From Planctomycetota bacterium (lineage in GTDB: Bacteria > Planctomycetota > Brocadiia > SM23-32 > JAKLEA01): a stretch of DNA of 64,000 bases. The stretch is taken from assembly GCA_022711755.1 (NCBI GenBank), contig JAKLEA010000009.1, positions 62,001-126,000 of the forward strand, in the 5' to 3' direction. The notes below the pieces were generated by a model, which had not been told where the DNA came from, ran no database searches, and saw only the letters and a list, made by a program, of their open reading frames with translations. Below are positions 37,784-47,293 of the stretch, one piece after another. A program made the position numbers and the translations under genes. Every line of letters begins with the position of its first letter. Within the stretch, counting starts at the first letter, position 1.

Positions 37784-38781
37784 CGGCTGGACCGTCCGAA
37801 AGACTGCTCAAATGCCCGCCATTCGTCGAGGCTCTGAGTATTCAAAGCGACGTTCTGCGCGAATTTCACGACCGGTCAATCCGCGTTCTTGGCGGAATCT
37901 GCGAACTTGCTCCGTGGGATGATTCCGTAGCGTCCATGGAGCGCAACCTCTTTTCGTGCCTGTTCATCGCAGCCCAGCGCGGCGTCGGACTGCCACGGAA
38001 TCAGCTTCGCCTTTACGCCCTCCTGTCCCAGTGCATGAGGGCATGGGTGACAGCCTGCGACAACCTGCTGGACGACGAGTTCAAGGCCGTCATTCCCATG
38101 ATGCTGCCGAAGGGGGGCGGGCGTTTCGCGTCCGTACTTACGATAATGGCGGCTGATCGCGTCCTATTCGAACTTCTTGATGAGGAGGTTGCCGCCGGCA
38201 ATCTCAGCCGAGGGGAGGCGACCGCGATTTCGCGCCTTACGCTGAAGATACTGGCGCCAAGCGGGCTTCAGGAGCACGAGGAGGAGCTTGGCGCAAAGGC
38301 CGTGCTTGAGCCGCAGGAACTTCTCGACCGCATTCACCTGCTCAAGACGGGACTGCTGTTCGAAGCCCCGGTTGCCGTGGCCGAGGCCGCAGGCCGTGTG
38401 GACATGTCAAAAGCGCCGGTCGCAAGGGCGGGACTGAGTTTGTTCGGGCTGGCCTGCCAGATTCTCGATGACATCGTGGACGTTGATGACGATATCCCGA
38501 GGCAAAGGCATAATTTTGTTCTCTCAACCGCCGTTCACTCGCGCTGCATATCCGGCCGTCCGGTCGCTCGCGAAGACGTCGCGCTCGAAGAACTCGACCT
38601 TGAGGCTGCGTCGGAGGCGTCAATGATGCGGGCGATGGCCTTGTTCGAGGAATCCCGCGACAGGCTTGCGGTGGGCGGACTCATATTCCAGGATCGAGAC
38701 TGGCGCGACCTGTTGCTGGCAGTATCGGAGCGCATAAAAGCCCCCGCACGGCTCATGGCGGCAATCGGAGCGCGCGGATGA
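37780..38781 (+). CDS. Isoprenoid-synthase-like protein (class I, trans-type)
   Basis: The 333-residue helical protein has two aspartate motifs in the right order for class I prenyl diphosphate synthases: DNLLDDE (D94, D98, D99) and, near the end of the fold, QILDDIVDVDDD (D230, D231, D234). A KT pair (K189-T190, LLKTGLLFEAP) lies at the helix-G position, as in polyprenyl synthases. The first motif is DxxxDD, not DDxxD, so the activity could be a terpene or head-to-head type synthase. It is coupled by ATGA overlaps to the methyltransferase before and the FtsX permease after. Whether it makes a chain or a cyclic product cannot be told. Confidence 0.65.
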   Translation: MTAGPSERLLKCPPFVEALSIQSDVLREFHDRSIRVLGGICELAPWDDSVASMERNLFSCLFIAAQRGVGLPRNQLRLYALLSQCMRAWVTACDNLLDDEFKAVIPMMLPKGGGRFASVLTIMAADRVLFELLDEEVAAGNLSRGEATAISRLTLKILAPSGLQEHEEELGAKAVLEPQELLDRIHLLKTGLLFEAPVAVAEAAGRVDMSKAPVARAGLSLFGLACQILDDIVDVDDDIPRQRHNFVLSTAVHSRCISGRPVAREDVALEELDLEAASEASMMRAMALFEESRDRLAVGGLIFQDRDWRDLLLAVSERIKAPARLMAAIGARG

Positions 38782-39968
38782 TCGCATTCTGGTCCCGCAT
38801 GGCGCTTCAGGGCATTTCACGCCGCCGCTCCCGTTCCTGGATCACAATCGGGGCGATAGGGATGGCCGTCGCCGCCCTGACGTTCCTGAGCGCTATCATG
38901 GTGGGCGTGAACGACGCCATGATCGTAAATTCAATATCAGTGCATACCGGGCAACTGCTCGTGCGTTCGGACAAACCGCTGGAGACAACGGCTCGATGGG
39001 CTGAAATGTCCGAATTTCCGCGCGGGATGAAGGCAGCGCTCCCCCGGCTCTCCGCGCCGGTGATGCTGGTGGTTGATTCAAAAGCATCTCCGGTTCAACT
39101 GACCGGCGTCGTTCCGGAGCGTGAACGCATCGTCAGCGCCGTGCCGGCCCGCGTCGTCGAGGGCGCGTACCTCGCTGCGCCGTCCGCAGGAGCTGAAATC
39201 CTCATCGGCGCGAAGACAGCATCCACGTTGTCCGTCAAGCCCGGAGATGCCTTGAACATCCGCCTGCCGGACGGGACGACGCGCCCGGCCAAGGTTGTCG
39301 GCGTTTTCAGAACCGGGATTGACCGCTTTGACGAGGGCATGGCATACGCTCATCTGGGAACGGTCAGGGACATTGCGACAGCTTCAACGACGGGCGACGT
39401 CGCGGTCTTCTTCGAGACGGGAACGCCCGACGAGGAAGCAGCGGACATTGTGAAGCCGCTGCTTCGCGAAGGCGAAAGGATAGCTCCGTGGAAAGCACTG
39501 CTGCCGGAGCTTGATCAGTTGACGCAGTTGAACGTCGTTTCAATGACGATAGTCATCCTGCTGGTCGTGATCATGGTCGCTGCCGGCATCTCGAATACAG
39601 TGCTCGTGTCGGTGATGGACCGCCACAGGGAATTCGGCATACTGAAGGCGATGGGCGTCACGCCGTCCGAATTGATGACACTGATTCTTCTGGAGACGGC
39701 GATGATATGCGCCGGGGCCGGACTTCTCGGTTCAATTGTTGGGGCGTTGATCACGTGCGCCGGCGCAAGGACGGGAATTGATCTGGGACGATTCACTTCC
39801 GAGAATCCGCACTTCGTCATGAGCGGCGTCGTCTACCCCCGCCTGACCTGGCAGATGACGGCTGCGCCGATCATCGCAGTCCTTGTCGCCGGAATGATCG
39901 CCGCCCTGTGGCCCGCCCGCCTGGCGTCGAAGCGGAAAACAGCGGACATCATGAGGATGCCGACCTGA
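38778..39968 (+). CDS. FtsX/MacB-type ABC transporter permease
   Basis: The 396-residue protein has the FtsX fold: one N-terminal helix (about 20-42), a large periplasmic MacB-PCD-like domain (45-250), and three C-terminal helices. The FtsX signature is seen in DRHREFGILKAMGVTPSELM near 280. Members work with a LolD/MacB-type ATPase, encoded immediately downstream, as mechanotransmission transporters that extract lipoproteins, lipids or small molecules from the inner membrane. It overlaps the isoprenoid-synthase-like gene by four bases. The coupling suggests export or membrane sorting of the cassette's product. Confidence 0.85.
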   Translation: MIAFWSRMALQGISRRRSRSWITIGAIGMAVAALTFLSAIMVGVNDAMIVNSISVHTGQLLVRSDKPLETTARWAEMSEFPRGMKAALPRLSAPVMLVVDSKASPVQLTGVVPERERIVSAVPARVVEGAYLAAPSAGAEILIGAKTASTLSVKPGDALNIRLPDGTTRPAKVVGVFRTGIDRFDEGMAYAHLGTVRDIATASTTGDVAVFFETGTPDEEAADIVKPLLREGERIAPWKALLPELDQLTQLNVVSMTIVILLVVIMVAAGISNTVLVSVMDRHREFGILKAMGVTPSELMTLILLETAMICAGAGLLGSIVGALITCAGARTGIDLGRFTSENPHFVMSGVVYPRLTWQMTAAPIIAVLVAGMIAALWPARLASKRKTADIMRMPT

Positions 39969-39972
39969 GCGC

Positions 39973-40653
39973 ATGATCTCTCTGGAAAACGTCTCAAAGA
40001 GCTACGGGAATCGCCAGACCGAGGTGATGGCGTTGAAGTCCGTCACGCTGGACCTGCCGGCGGGGGAGATGATCCTGCTGACCGGCCCGAGCGGTTCGGG
40101 CAAGACGACGCTGCTGAACCTGATCGGGGGGTTGGAGAGTCCGGCGTCAGGCCATATCCGCGTATGCGGCATTGACATTGACAAGGTCGGCGAAAAGCAG
40201 CTTTCACGCTTCCGCCGTCGTAACGTCGGTTTCGTATTTCAGAGTTACAACCTGCTGAACGACCTGACGGCGCGGGACAACATCCGCCTGCCTTTGGTAC
40301 TGAACGGGGCGTCAGAGGCCGAATGCGGCAACCGTTCCGAAGAACTGCTTGAGCGGCTGGGCATGACGCGCCGGGCCGACGCGTATCCCGTCGAGCTTTC
40401 CGGCGGCGAGCAGCAGCGGGTGGCGATAGCGCGCTCTGTAGCTCATCGCCCGCAGTTGCTGCTTGCCGACGAGCCGACGGCGAACCTGGATTCCGCCAAC
40501 GCGGCGTCGGTGCTGGAACTGCTCAGGGAGATTTATCGCGCCGAAAATGTCACCGTCCTGCTGGCCACGCACGATCCCCTGCTCGTCGAATCGGCGAAGC
40601 GAAAGGTGTTTCTTAAGGACGGCTCGGTTATGAAGACAGAGGGGCTTGTGTAA
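39973..40653 (+). CDS. LolD/MacB-type ABC transporter ATPase
   Basis: The 226-residue ATPase has Walker A GPSGSGKTTLLNLIGGL near residue 36, the Q-loop FVFQSYNLLNDLTARDN near 87, the signature LSGGEQQRVAIARS near 135, and Walker B LLLADEPTANLD near 156. The sequence style matches LolD, MacB and FtsE ATPases. It starts 4 bases after the FtsX permease stop, so both should form one transporter. Length is normal and no accessory domain is present. Confidence 0.92.
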   Translation: MISLENVSKSYGNRQTEVMALKSVTLDLPAGEMILLTGPSGSGKTTLLNLIGGLESPASGHIRVCGIDIDKVGEKQLSRFRRRNVGFVFQSYNLLNDLTARDNIRLPLVLNGASEAECGNRSEELLERLGMTRRADAYPVELSGGEQQRVAIARSVAHRPQLLLADEPTANLDSANAASVLELLREIYRAENVTVLLATHDPLLVESAKRKVFLKDGSVMKTEGLV

Positions 40654-40675
40654 GACGGCGGATGAAGGACGCGGG

Positions 40676-40702
40676 GCATCCAGCGGAAGATGCGTATTTT
40701 TG
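40676..40702 (+). terminator. Weak hairpin plus T-rich tail after the ABC ATPase gene
   Basis: GCATC and GATGC form a 5-bp stem (40676-40693) followed by GTATTTTTG. The stem is short, so termination would be partial. Confidence 0.35.
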
Positions 40703-40708
40703 ATTGTA

Positions 40709-40739
40709 TTGGCATGGATTTCCGGCTCTGAAGTAAAAT
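40709..40739 (+). promoter_or_regulatory. Candidate promoter of the PQQ/PA14 protein gene
   Basis: TTGGCA (40709-40714) and TAAAAT (40734-40739) are 19 bases apart in the 187-base gap before the GTG start at 40841. The spacing is long, so this is a weak call. Confidence 0.35.
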
Positions 40740-40840
40740 CCCATGCGCTCCCCGGGATCGCTTTCTTCACGGCGGCACGGATGGTCTGATGATCACCCGA
40801 CCGTAGTCGCAGGTCCTGCAACCTGATCGGAGAACTCGCA

Positions 40841-43800
40841 GTGCCTTTCAATACGGTCAGAAGAATATGCGTGATTGTGTTATTGGCTCTTTTCGCGCTA
40901 GATAGTTGGGTCTGGGCGGATCCGATGGCGCAGTGGGAATTTGCTCCCGGCGCGGCAAAGGAGAGCGTCGTCGCCTCAAAGGTCGGCGATTTCGGGGCGG
41001 CAATCGAGGGGACTGCCCGTCTCGTCTCCGCGCCGTTTCCGGCGTTAGTCTTCTCGCAGGGCGAGACAAGCGTTACTGTTCCCGTCCTTGATCAGTCGAA
41101 GCTGCCGAAGCGCGACTTGAGCGTTGAGGCATGGGTATGCATCAATGAGGGAACTGAATGGGGCGGAATCGCCGGATACGTTCAGGACAACGGAGATTTC
41201 GAGAAGGGATGGCTGCTCGGCTACGATCAGTCGAGATTCAGCTTCGCAGTATCGGCGTCAGATGGACGCCTGAAGTATTTGAAAAGCCAGACAGCATTCG
41301 AAAAGGGCCGCTGGCATCATGTGGCGGGAACATATGACGGCGAGACGATGAGAATCTACGTTGATGGTCGGCTGGAGGCATTGTCGTCCGAACAGTCCGG
41401 AGACATCCAGTATCCGCCGAAAGCCGTCTTCGCCATCGGCGCATATCGCGACGATGACGAGTTCTTCAAGATGGACGGCAGCATCCACGCAGTGGCAGTC
41501 AGCGCGGAAGCCGTCCGGTCCCAGGTCGTCGAGAACAGTTGGACGCAGAAGAAATCGCTGATTCCGTTGAAACTGACTGTGACACGCGGGCCGGTCCTGC
41601 GTTTCGTTTCCCCCGATGCGGCAGAAATAAGGTGGCAGGCGTCGGAGGCGAAGTGCGCGATAATCGAATGGGGCGAAGGGGAAACGCCGGACAGAACGGC
41701 GGAAGCCGTTCCGGACGGATCGTGGATTCAGGCTCGAATCGCCGGGTTGAAACCCAAACTGCTCTATCATTATCGGATAAAGGCGGAGAAGGACGGCAGG
41801 CAGGCATTCAGCGACGTATTCGAGATGGACAACGCGATGAACTTCACCGTTCACGCCGTTCCGTCCGCGCCGTCCCCGTTCGAACCTGCCACAGAGACCG
41901 AGGCGCTGGGCAAGGCTGCCGAACAGATACTTGAAAACACAGGTGTCAGGGATGGCCTATGCTTAGTAATCGGTAACGGAACCGGGCGGCTGGCCTATGA
42001 ACTGGCCTGCCGCAGCAATCTCCGGATCATCGGAGCGGACGACGACGCGGATCGGATCAATGCCGCGCGGCGCGCGCTTCAACAGGCCGACGTCTACGGC
42101 TGGAGGATATCGCTTTTCCAGGCGGATGATCTCAGCAGGCTGCCGTTCCCGGAAGATTTCGCAAATCTTGTGGTTTCAGAAAGGGCGATATCTGAAGGCA
42201 AATGGTCGGGCGACGCATCGTCCGCATTGCGGATGCTTAAACCCGGAGACGGAATTGCGGTTTTCGGTTCACCGAATGACGACAAAGCAATCGCGATGCG
42301 TCCGGAGCTTGAAAGCTGGCTGGCATCATCCGACGCCGAGGGCAGGGGCATCGAGGCGTGCAACGGAACCTGGGCGTTCATCCGCAAAGACACTGCACCT
42401 GATGTCGGCTCATGGACGCACCAGTACGCCAACGCGGCGAACAACGCGCAGAGCGGCGAGGGTCTGGATGGAATCATCGGCGCGGGGGACCTGGAGGCCC
42501 GCTGGATCGGACGCCCCGGCGCGGACTTTGGGATTGACCGCAATCCGCGAATGCCCGCCCCGCTTGCCGCCAACGGAAGGCTCTTCCATCAGGGAATGAA
42601 TCGCCTGCTGGCGATGGATTCCTGCAACGGGGCGATTCTCTGGTCGCTCGAAATCCCCGCCCTGCGCAGGGTCAACATCCCCCGCGACGCGTGCAACTGG
42701 TGTTGCGACGATGACCGTCTGTTCGTCGCAATAGGCGACGCGTGCTGGACTCTGGACGCGGCATCCGGCGGGCTGCTGAAGACGACGCCGCTTCCGGAAG
42801 CGTCGCTTCGGGCGACTCACGAATGGGGATACGTCGGGCGGGAGGACGGACTCCTCTTCGGCAGCAGCGTCTGGAAAGGCTCCGCCTGCACGGATTTCTG
42901 GGGCGGGCCGAGCTGGTACGACGCCACGTCCGGACAGGGCACGGAAAAGATTTGCAGCAACGATCTCTTTGCCATTAACGATGACGGCGGGCTTGCCTGG
43001 CGATACGGCGACGCGGTAATCATCAACACGACAATCGCAATCAACGACGGCAAGGTCTACTTCGTCGAATGCCGCAATCCGGAGCTCAAGGCCCTCAGGA
43101 CTGGAAGGATAGGCTCGGAGAAGCTCTGGTCGGACCAGTTCCTGGTCGCGCTGGACGCGAAGACCGGGCGGAAACTTTGGGAAGCGGGTATTGACACTGC
43201 GGACGGCGTCGTCACCTTCTATCTGATCTGCAACGATGACGCCATCCTGATCGCCCCTTCTGCCGGCGGGATGTATCACCTTTACTGCTATGATCCAGCC
43301 GACGGTAAGCCGAGGTGGCAGGCCTCGCATAAGTGGCCGAACGACAACCACGGCGGCCATATGCAGCATCCGGTCATTGTCGGCGAGACGGTCTATCTTG
43401 AGCCTTGCGGCTACGATCTCAAGACTGGAAAACAGGTAACTGACGCGATGGGGCGGCACGAGGGTTGCGCGACCTACGCCGGGACGCTGCACGGCGTGGT
43501 GTATCGCGGGCGGGGCAGGATCATCTCGATCTGGGACGCCCGCACGGGCGAGTCGGGCGGCTGGGCGAAGCTACGTCCGAGTTGCTGGCTCAGCGTGGTT
43601 CCGGCCAATGGCATGGTCCTTGCGCCCGAGGGCGGCGGCGGATGCAGTTGCGGGGAGTGGATGGAGACATCGGTCGGCTTCGCGCCGATACCGATACGCG
43701 CGCCGCGATTCTCCGCGCCGGCGGCGACGTTCCTTGACGCGATAACCGTAAGCCTTGACACGGTCCATTCTGGAGCGGCGATCCGCTACACGCTGGATGG

Positions 43801-44392
43801 AACCGAACCGACGGAAAAGTCGCCCCAGTTCGCCGCGCCGCTGACGTTGAGCGAGACGACGACCGTCTGCGCGCGGACGTTCATGCCCGGCGGGGGTATG
43901 AGCGCCGTGGCGAGGCGGACATTCTCCAAAACCCCCGCCCGCGAACCGGATAGGCCGGAAAAAACCGCCCCCGGCCTTCGCTACGATTACTACGAAATCG
44001 CCGCCGGCGAGAAGCTTCCGGATTTCTCGAAAATCACGCCGAAGGAATTCGGCGTCACCAACAGGATTGACACCGGGCTGGCCATGCGCGGCGAAAACAT
44101 CATCTTCCGGTTCACGGGCTACATCGTCGTGGAAAAGGACGGCATCTATCGCTTTTACACGGAATCGGATGACGGATCGCGGCTCTGGATCGGAGATCAG
44201 CTTGTCGTTGACAACGACGGGCTTCACGGCAAGCGCGAGAAATCGGGAGAAATCGCCCTCAAGGCGGGACTGCACAGGATAACCGTGGGCTATTTCCAGG
44301 GAGACGGCAGCATGGAACTGAGCGCCTCATACGAAGGCCCCGGCCTGCCCAAGCAGGCGATCCCGGAAGACGTGATGCACAAGGACGAATAG
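40841..44392 (+). CDS. Secreted multidomain protein: LamG, FN3-like, methyltransferase-like, PQQ propeller, chitobiase-C-like, PA14
   Basis: The 1,183-residue protein starts at a GTG with GGAG 9 bases upstream and has a signal peptide (1-26). Domains in order are a LamG/concanavalin-like fold (about 70-230, with HHVAGTYDGETMRIYVDG) and an FN3-like domain (247-328). A Rossmann methyltransferase-like domain follows (350-515), with CLVIGNGTGRLAYELA and an acidic end IIGADDDADR. Then comes a PQQ-type propeller (515-940, repeats such as VALDAKTGRKLWEAG), a chitobiase C-terminal-like domain (955-1030, IRYTLDGTEPTEKSP), and PA14 (1043-1175, YRFYTESDDGSRLWIGD). It is presumably a glycan-binding surface protein. 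SAM is not normally available outside the cytoplasm, so the Rossmann domain may have another role. Confidence 0.75.
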   Translation: MPFNTVRRICVIVLLALFALDSWVWADPMAQWEFAPGAAKESVVASKVGDFGAAIEGTARLVSAPFPALVFSQGETSVTVPVLDQSKLPKRDLSVEAWVCINEGTEWGGIAGYVQDNGDFEKGWLLGYDQSRFSFAVSASDGRLKYLKSQTAFEKGRWHHVAGTYDGETMRIYVDGRLEALSSEQSGDIQYPPKAVFAIGAYRDDDEFFKMDGSIHAVAVSAEAVRSQVVENSWTQKKSLIPLKLTVTRGPVLRFVSPDAAEIRWQASEAKCAIIEWGEGETPDRTAEAVPDGSWIQARIAGLKPKLLYHYRIKAEKDGRQAFSDVFEMDNAMNFTVHAVPSAPSPFEPATETEALGKAAEQILENTGVRDGLCLVIGNGTGRLAYELACRSNLRIIGADDDADRINAARRALQQADVYGWRISLFQADDLSRLPFPEDFANLVVSERAISEGKWSGDASSALRMLKPGDGIAVFGSPNDDKAIAMRPELESWLASSDAEGRGIEACNGTWAFIRKDTAPDVGSWTHQYANAANNAQSGEGLDGIIGAGDLEARWIGRPGADFGIDRNPRMPAPLAANGRLFHQGMNRLLAMDSCNGAILWSLEIPALRRVNIPRDACNWCCDDDRLFVAIGDACWTLDAASGGLLKTTPLPEASLRATHEWGYVGREDGLLFGSSVWKGSACTDFWGGPSWYDATSGQGTEKICSNDLFAINDDGGLAWRYGDAVIINTTIAINDGKVYFVECRNPELKALRTGRIGSEKLWSDQFLVALDAKTGRKLWEAGIDTADGVVTFYLICNDDAILIAPSAGGMYHLYCYDPADGKPRWQASHKWPNDNHGGHMQHPVIVGETVYLEPCGYDLKTGKQVTDAMGRHEGCATYAGTLHGVVYRGRGRIISIWDARTGESGGWAKLRPSCWLSVVPANGMVLAPEGGGGCSCGEWMETSVGFAPIPIRAPRFSAPAATFLDAITVSLDTVHSGAAIRYTLDGTEPTEKSPQFAAPLTLSETTTVCARTFMPGGGMSAVARRTFSKTPAREPDRPEKTAPGLRYDYYEIAAGEKLPDFSKITPKEFGVTNRIDTGLAMRGENIIFRFTGYIVVEKDGIYRFYTESDDGSRLWIGDQLVVDNDGLHGKREKSGEIALKAGLHRITVGYFQGDGSMELSASYEGPGLPKQAIPEDVMHKDE

Positions 44393-44419
44393 AGCAGACT
44401 CCAGAAACGGAGAATACAT

Positions 44420-45868
44420 ATGTCAATGGAGCGACACATCAGAAAGAGCGATTTCCAGACGATACGGAGCATTGTCTGGACATTTGTCATGCTTGCTGCA
44501 GCGGCGGGCGGACTGGCGGCTGAAGACTGGCCGACCTATCGGCATGACAACCGCCGCAGCGGAGTGACTTCCGAATCGCTGTACACGCCGCTGGAGCAGA
44601 AATGGGCGGTCAAATCGGCAATCCCGCCGCAGACGGCGTGGGCCGGTCCGGCCAAGTGGGACTCATACGCGTTTATCAGAAACATCAAATCCACGCGCGA
44701 CTTCGATCCCGCATTCTACGCGACGACGTCGGGCGACCTCGTCTTCTACGGCTCCTCGGTTGATAACGCCGTTCATTGTCTGGACGCCGCAACCGGAAAG
44801 GAAAGCTGGCTGTTTCACACGGAAGGCCCCGTCCGGCTTCCGCCATCGGTTCACGACGGAAAGGTCTATTTCGGCTCCGACGACGGATGCGCTTATTGTC
44901 TCACTGCTTCTGATGGAAGCCTTGTCTGGAAATACAGGGCAACGAAGGACGAGCGCCTGCTGATTCAGGACGGGCGATTCATCTCGCGCAGACCTTGCCG
45001 CACGGGCGTCACCGTTCAGGACGGCAAGGCGTATTTCGCCGCGTCGCTCCTGCCGTGGGACGCCTCGTTCCTCTGCGCTGTTGACGCCGCGACAGGCTCC
45101 GATCATGGGCCAGGGCTCTACAAAGTCCAGCGCGAGGACCTGACCATGCAGGGCGCGATAGCCGCGTCCCGGACGAAGCTCTACCTGTCCCAGGGCAGGC
45201 AGGCTCCCATCGTCTTTGATATCAGAGCCGGCGAGAGTCTTGGTCTGGTGGGCAATGACGGCGACGGGGGAATATTCGCGCTGCTGACCGAGGACGACAC
45301 GCTGCTGGCCGGCCACGGGCAGGATCACGGCTCGTTCGGGGAACTGCGGGGTTTCAACGCGGAGTCAAAGGATTTTCTCGTCAAGTTTCCGAAGGCCACC
45401 AGCATGGTTGTCACCGGCTCAAAGGCCTACCTCGCCACCCCGACGGATATATCGGCTTTCGACAGGACGCGCTACATAGCGCTGAGCAAGCAGAAACTCG
45501 GTATCGAGGCCGAACAGAAGCCTCTCCGGGAGGAATTGAAGAAGCTGGGAAAGGAGCCGAGCGATAAAGGCAAAGACATCCAGAGAAAACTTCAGGAGAT
45601 GGATTCGCGAATAGCGATCCTCGATGCTGACATGGGGCGCTGCTTTATCTGGAAAAGACAATGCGGATTCCAGCATGAAATCATCCTGGCCGGTCAGACG
45701 CTTTTCGCCGGTGGGACGGACGTGGTCGCCGCGCTTGACGCGGCGGACGGGCGCATCCTGTGGCAGACGCCGGTCGAGGGCAAGGCGTACGGGCTTGTTG
45801 TTTCCAACGGACGGCTGATAGTCAGCTCCGACATCGGGGCGATTTACTGCTTCGAACCGGCCAAATAG
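44420..45868 (+). CDS. Secreted PQQ-type beta-propeller protein with a helical insertion
   Basis: The 482-residue protein has a signal region (IVWTFVMLAAAAGGLAA) and then WPTYRHDNRRSGV, a typical opening of outer-membrane-assembly (BamB-like) PQQ propellers. Repeats include VHCLDAATGKESWLFHTEG, CLTASDGSLVWKYRATK and VAALDAADGRILWQTPVEG. A charged helical stretch (about 355-400, KPLREELKKLGKEPSDKG) interrupts the propeller. It has GGAG 7 bases before the ATG and lies 27 bases after the LamG/PQQ/PA14 gene, so the two are likely one transcript. These propellers in PVC-like genomes need not bind PQQ. Function is unknown. Confidence 0.75.
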   Translation: MSMERHIRKSDFQTIRSIVWTFVMLAAAAGGLAAEDWPTYRHDNRRSGVTSESLYTPLEQKWAVKSAIPPQTAWAGPAKWDSYAFIRNIKSTRDFDPAFYATTSGDLVFYGSSVDNAVHCLDAATGKESWLFHTEGPVRLPPSVHDGKVYFGSDDGCAYCLTASDGSLVWKYRATKDERLLIQDGRFISRRPCRTGVTVQDGKAYFAASLLPWDASFLCAVDAATGSDHGPGLYKVQREDLTMQGAIAASRTKLYLSQGRQAPIVFDIRAGESLGLVGNDGDGGIFALLTEDDTLLAGHGQDHGSFGELRGFNAESKDFLVKFPKATSMVVTGSKAYLATPTDISAFDRTRYIALSKQKLGIEAEQKPLREELKKLGKEPSDKGKDIQRKLQEMDSRIAILDADMGRCFIWKRQCGFQHEIILAGQTLFAGGTDVVAALDAADGRILWQTPVEGKAYGLVVSNGRLIVSSDIGAIYCFEPAK

Positions 45869-45896
45869 ACGCCGGACGCAGAGAGGGTTTGGAGCT

Positions 45897-47276
45897 TTGA
45901 TCCAGGAATCGCGGATTCAGAGGCTGAATGACAGGGACGAACGCGGGGGGCGCTTCGTCCTCTACTGGATGCAGGCATCCCAGCGAATAAGCTTCAACCA
46001 CGCGCTTCAGCACGCCATCCGGCAGGCGAATGCCAGACGTCTTCCGGTTGTTGTCGTGTTCGGCATTACCCCGCGATTTCCGGAGGCCAATATCCGTCAT
46101 TATCGCTTCATGCTCGAAGGGCTTTGTGAAACATCGCGCGCCCTTGCCGGCATGGGAATCGCAATGATTGTATTATCGGCGGACCCGGACAAGGCGGCGC
46201 TGTCGCTTGCAGATGACGCCGCGCTTCTCATTGCCGACAGGGGTTACCTGAGGATTCAGAAGCAATGGCGCAAGAGCGTGGCCGCGAAGTTGCCCTGCCC
46301 CGTCATTCAGGTGGAATCCGACGTGGTGGTTCCGGTTGAGACGGCATCCGGCAAGGAGGAATACGCCGCAGCGACGATTAGAGGCAAGATAACGAAGCGC
46401 CTGCCCGCATACCTGGTTCCGCTGCGCGAAGAAAGACCAGAAAAAGAATCCATCGGCATGCGACTTGGCGGGATCGAGCTTGCCGATGCTGCCGACGCAT
46501 TGTCACAATTCAAGATACGGAAGGTGGCGAAGCCGGCATCGAGTTTCAGGGGAGGGGAATCGGAAGCGGGGAGGTTGCTGGGAGATTTCCTGAATCTGAA
46601 GCTGCATAACTTCGCCGCCTTCAGGAACGATCCCTCGCTTGACTTCACATCGCATATGAGTCCCTATCTGCACTTCGGGCAGATATCCCCGCTGGAGATC
46701 GCGCTCGCCGTTTCAAGCCAGGCCTCGGCCGGGCGTGAAAACACGGAGGCGTACCTTGAGGAATTGATCGTTAGGCGCGAGTTGAGCATGAATTTCGTCA
46801 ACTATAATCCTGATTACGACTCCTTTTCATGCCTGCCGAAATGGGCCGCCACAACCCTCTCGGAGCATTGCGGAGACGAACGTCCGTACGTTTATGACCT
46901 GGGGCAACTGGAATCGGCCCGCACACACGACATCTACTGGAACGCAGCGCAGATGGAGATGGTCGCCGCCGGGAAGATGAGCAACTACATGCGAATGTAC
47001 TGGGGGAAAAAGATTCTCGAATGGTCGCCGTCCCCGGAAATCGCCTACCGAAACGCGCTGGCGTTGAACAACAAATATGAGCTTGACGGGCGCGATCCGA
47101 ACTCCTTTGCCGGGGTCGCATGGTGCTTCGGCAAGCATGACAGACCGTGGACAGAGCGCGCGATCTTCGGCAAGGTGCGATACATGAACGATAGCGGGCT
47201 TCAACGGAAATTCGACATGGAATCCTATGTTGAGAAAGTCGAATCGCTCCTGGGCCGGAAGCTCTCAAGACGATAA
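45897..47276 (+). CDS. Class II deoxyribodipyrimidine photolyase
   Basis: The 459-residue protein is a class II CPD photolyase, which repairs UV dimers using FADH and light. Features are RIQRLNDRDERGGRFVLYWM at the N-terminus, QRISFNHAL near residue 34, and the FAD region HFGQISPLE near 265. The class II block ELIVRRELSMNFVNYN lies near 290 and the tryptophan-rich end MRMYWGKKILEW near 366. The start is TTG at 45897; a GAGAGGG lies 10 bases upstream, and the family's N-terminal block begins right after it. It is followed 17 bases later by a DUF523/DUF1722 gene, a pairing known from other bacteria (ybgA next to phrB in E. coli). Confidence 0.93.
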   Translation: MIQESRIQRLNDRDERGGRFVLYWMQASQRISFNHALQHAIRQANARRLPVVVVFGITPRFPEANIRHYRFMLEGLCETSRALAGMGIAMIVLSADPDKAALSLADDAALLIADRGYLRIQKQWRKSVAAKLPCPVIQVESDVVVPVETASGKEEYAAATIRGKITKRLPAYLVPLREERPEKESIGMRLGGIELADAADALSQFKIRKVAKPASSFRGGESEAGRLLGDFLNLKLHNFAAFRNDPSLDFTSHMSPYLHFGQISPLEIALAVSSQASAGRENTEAYLEELIVRRELSMNFVNYNPDYDSFSCLPKWAATTLSEHCGDERPYVYDLGQLESARTHDIYWNAAQMEMVAAGKMSNYMRMYWGKKILEWSPSPEIAYRNALALNNKYELDGRDPNSFAGVAWCFGKHDRPWTERAIFGKVRYMNDSGLQRKFDMESYVEKVESLLGRKLSRR

Positions 47277-47293
47277 AGGAAAATGACCTTACC

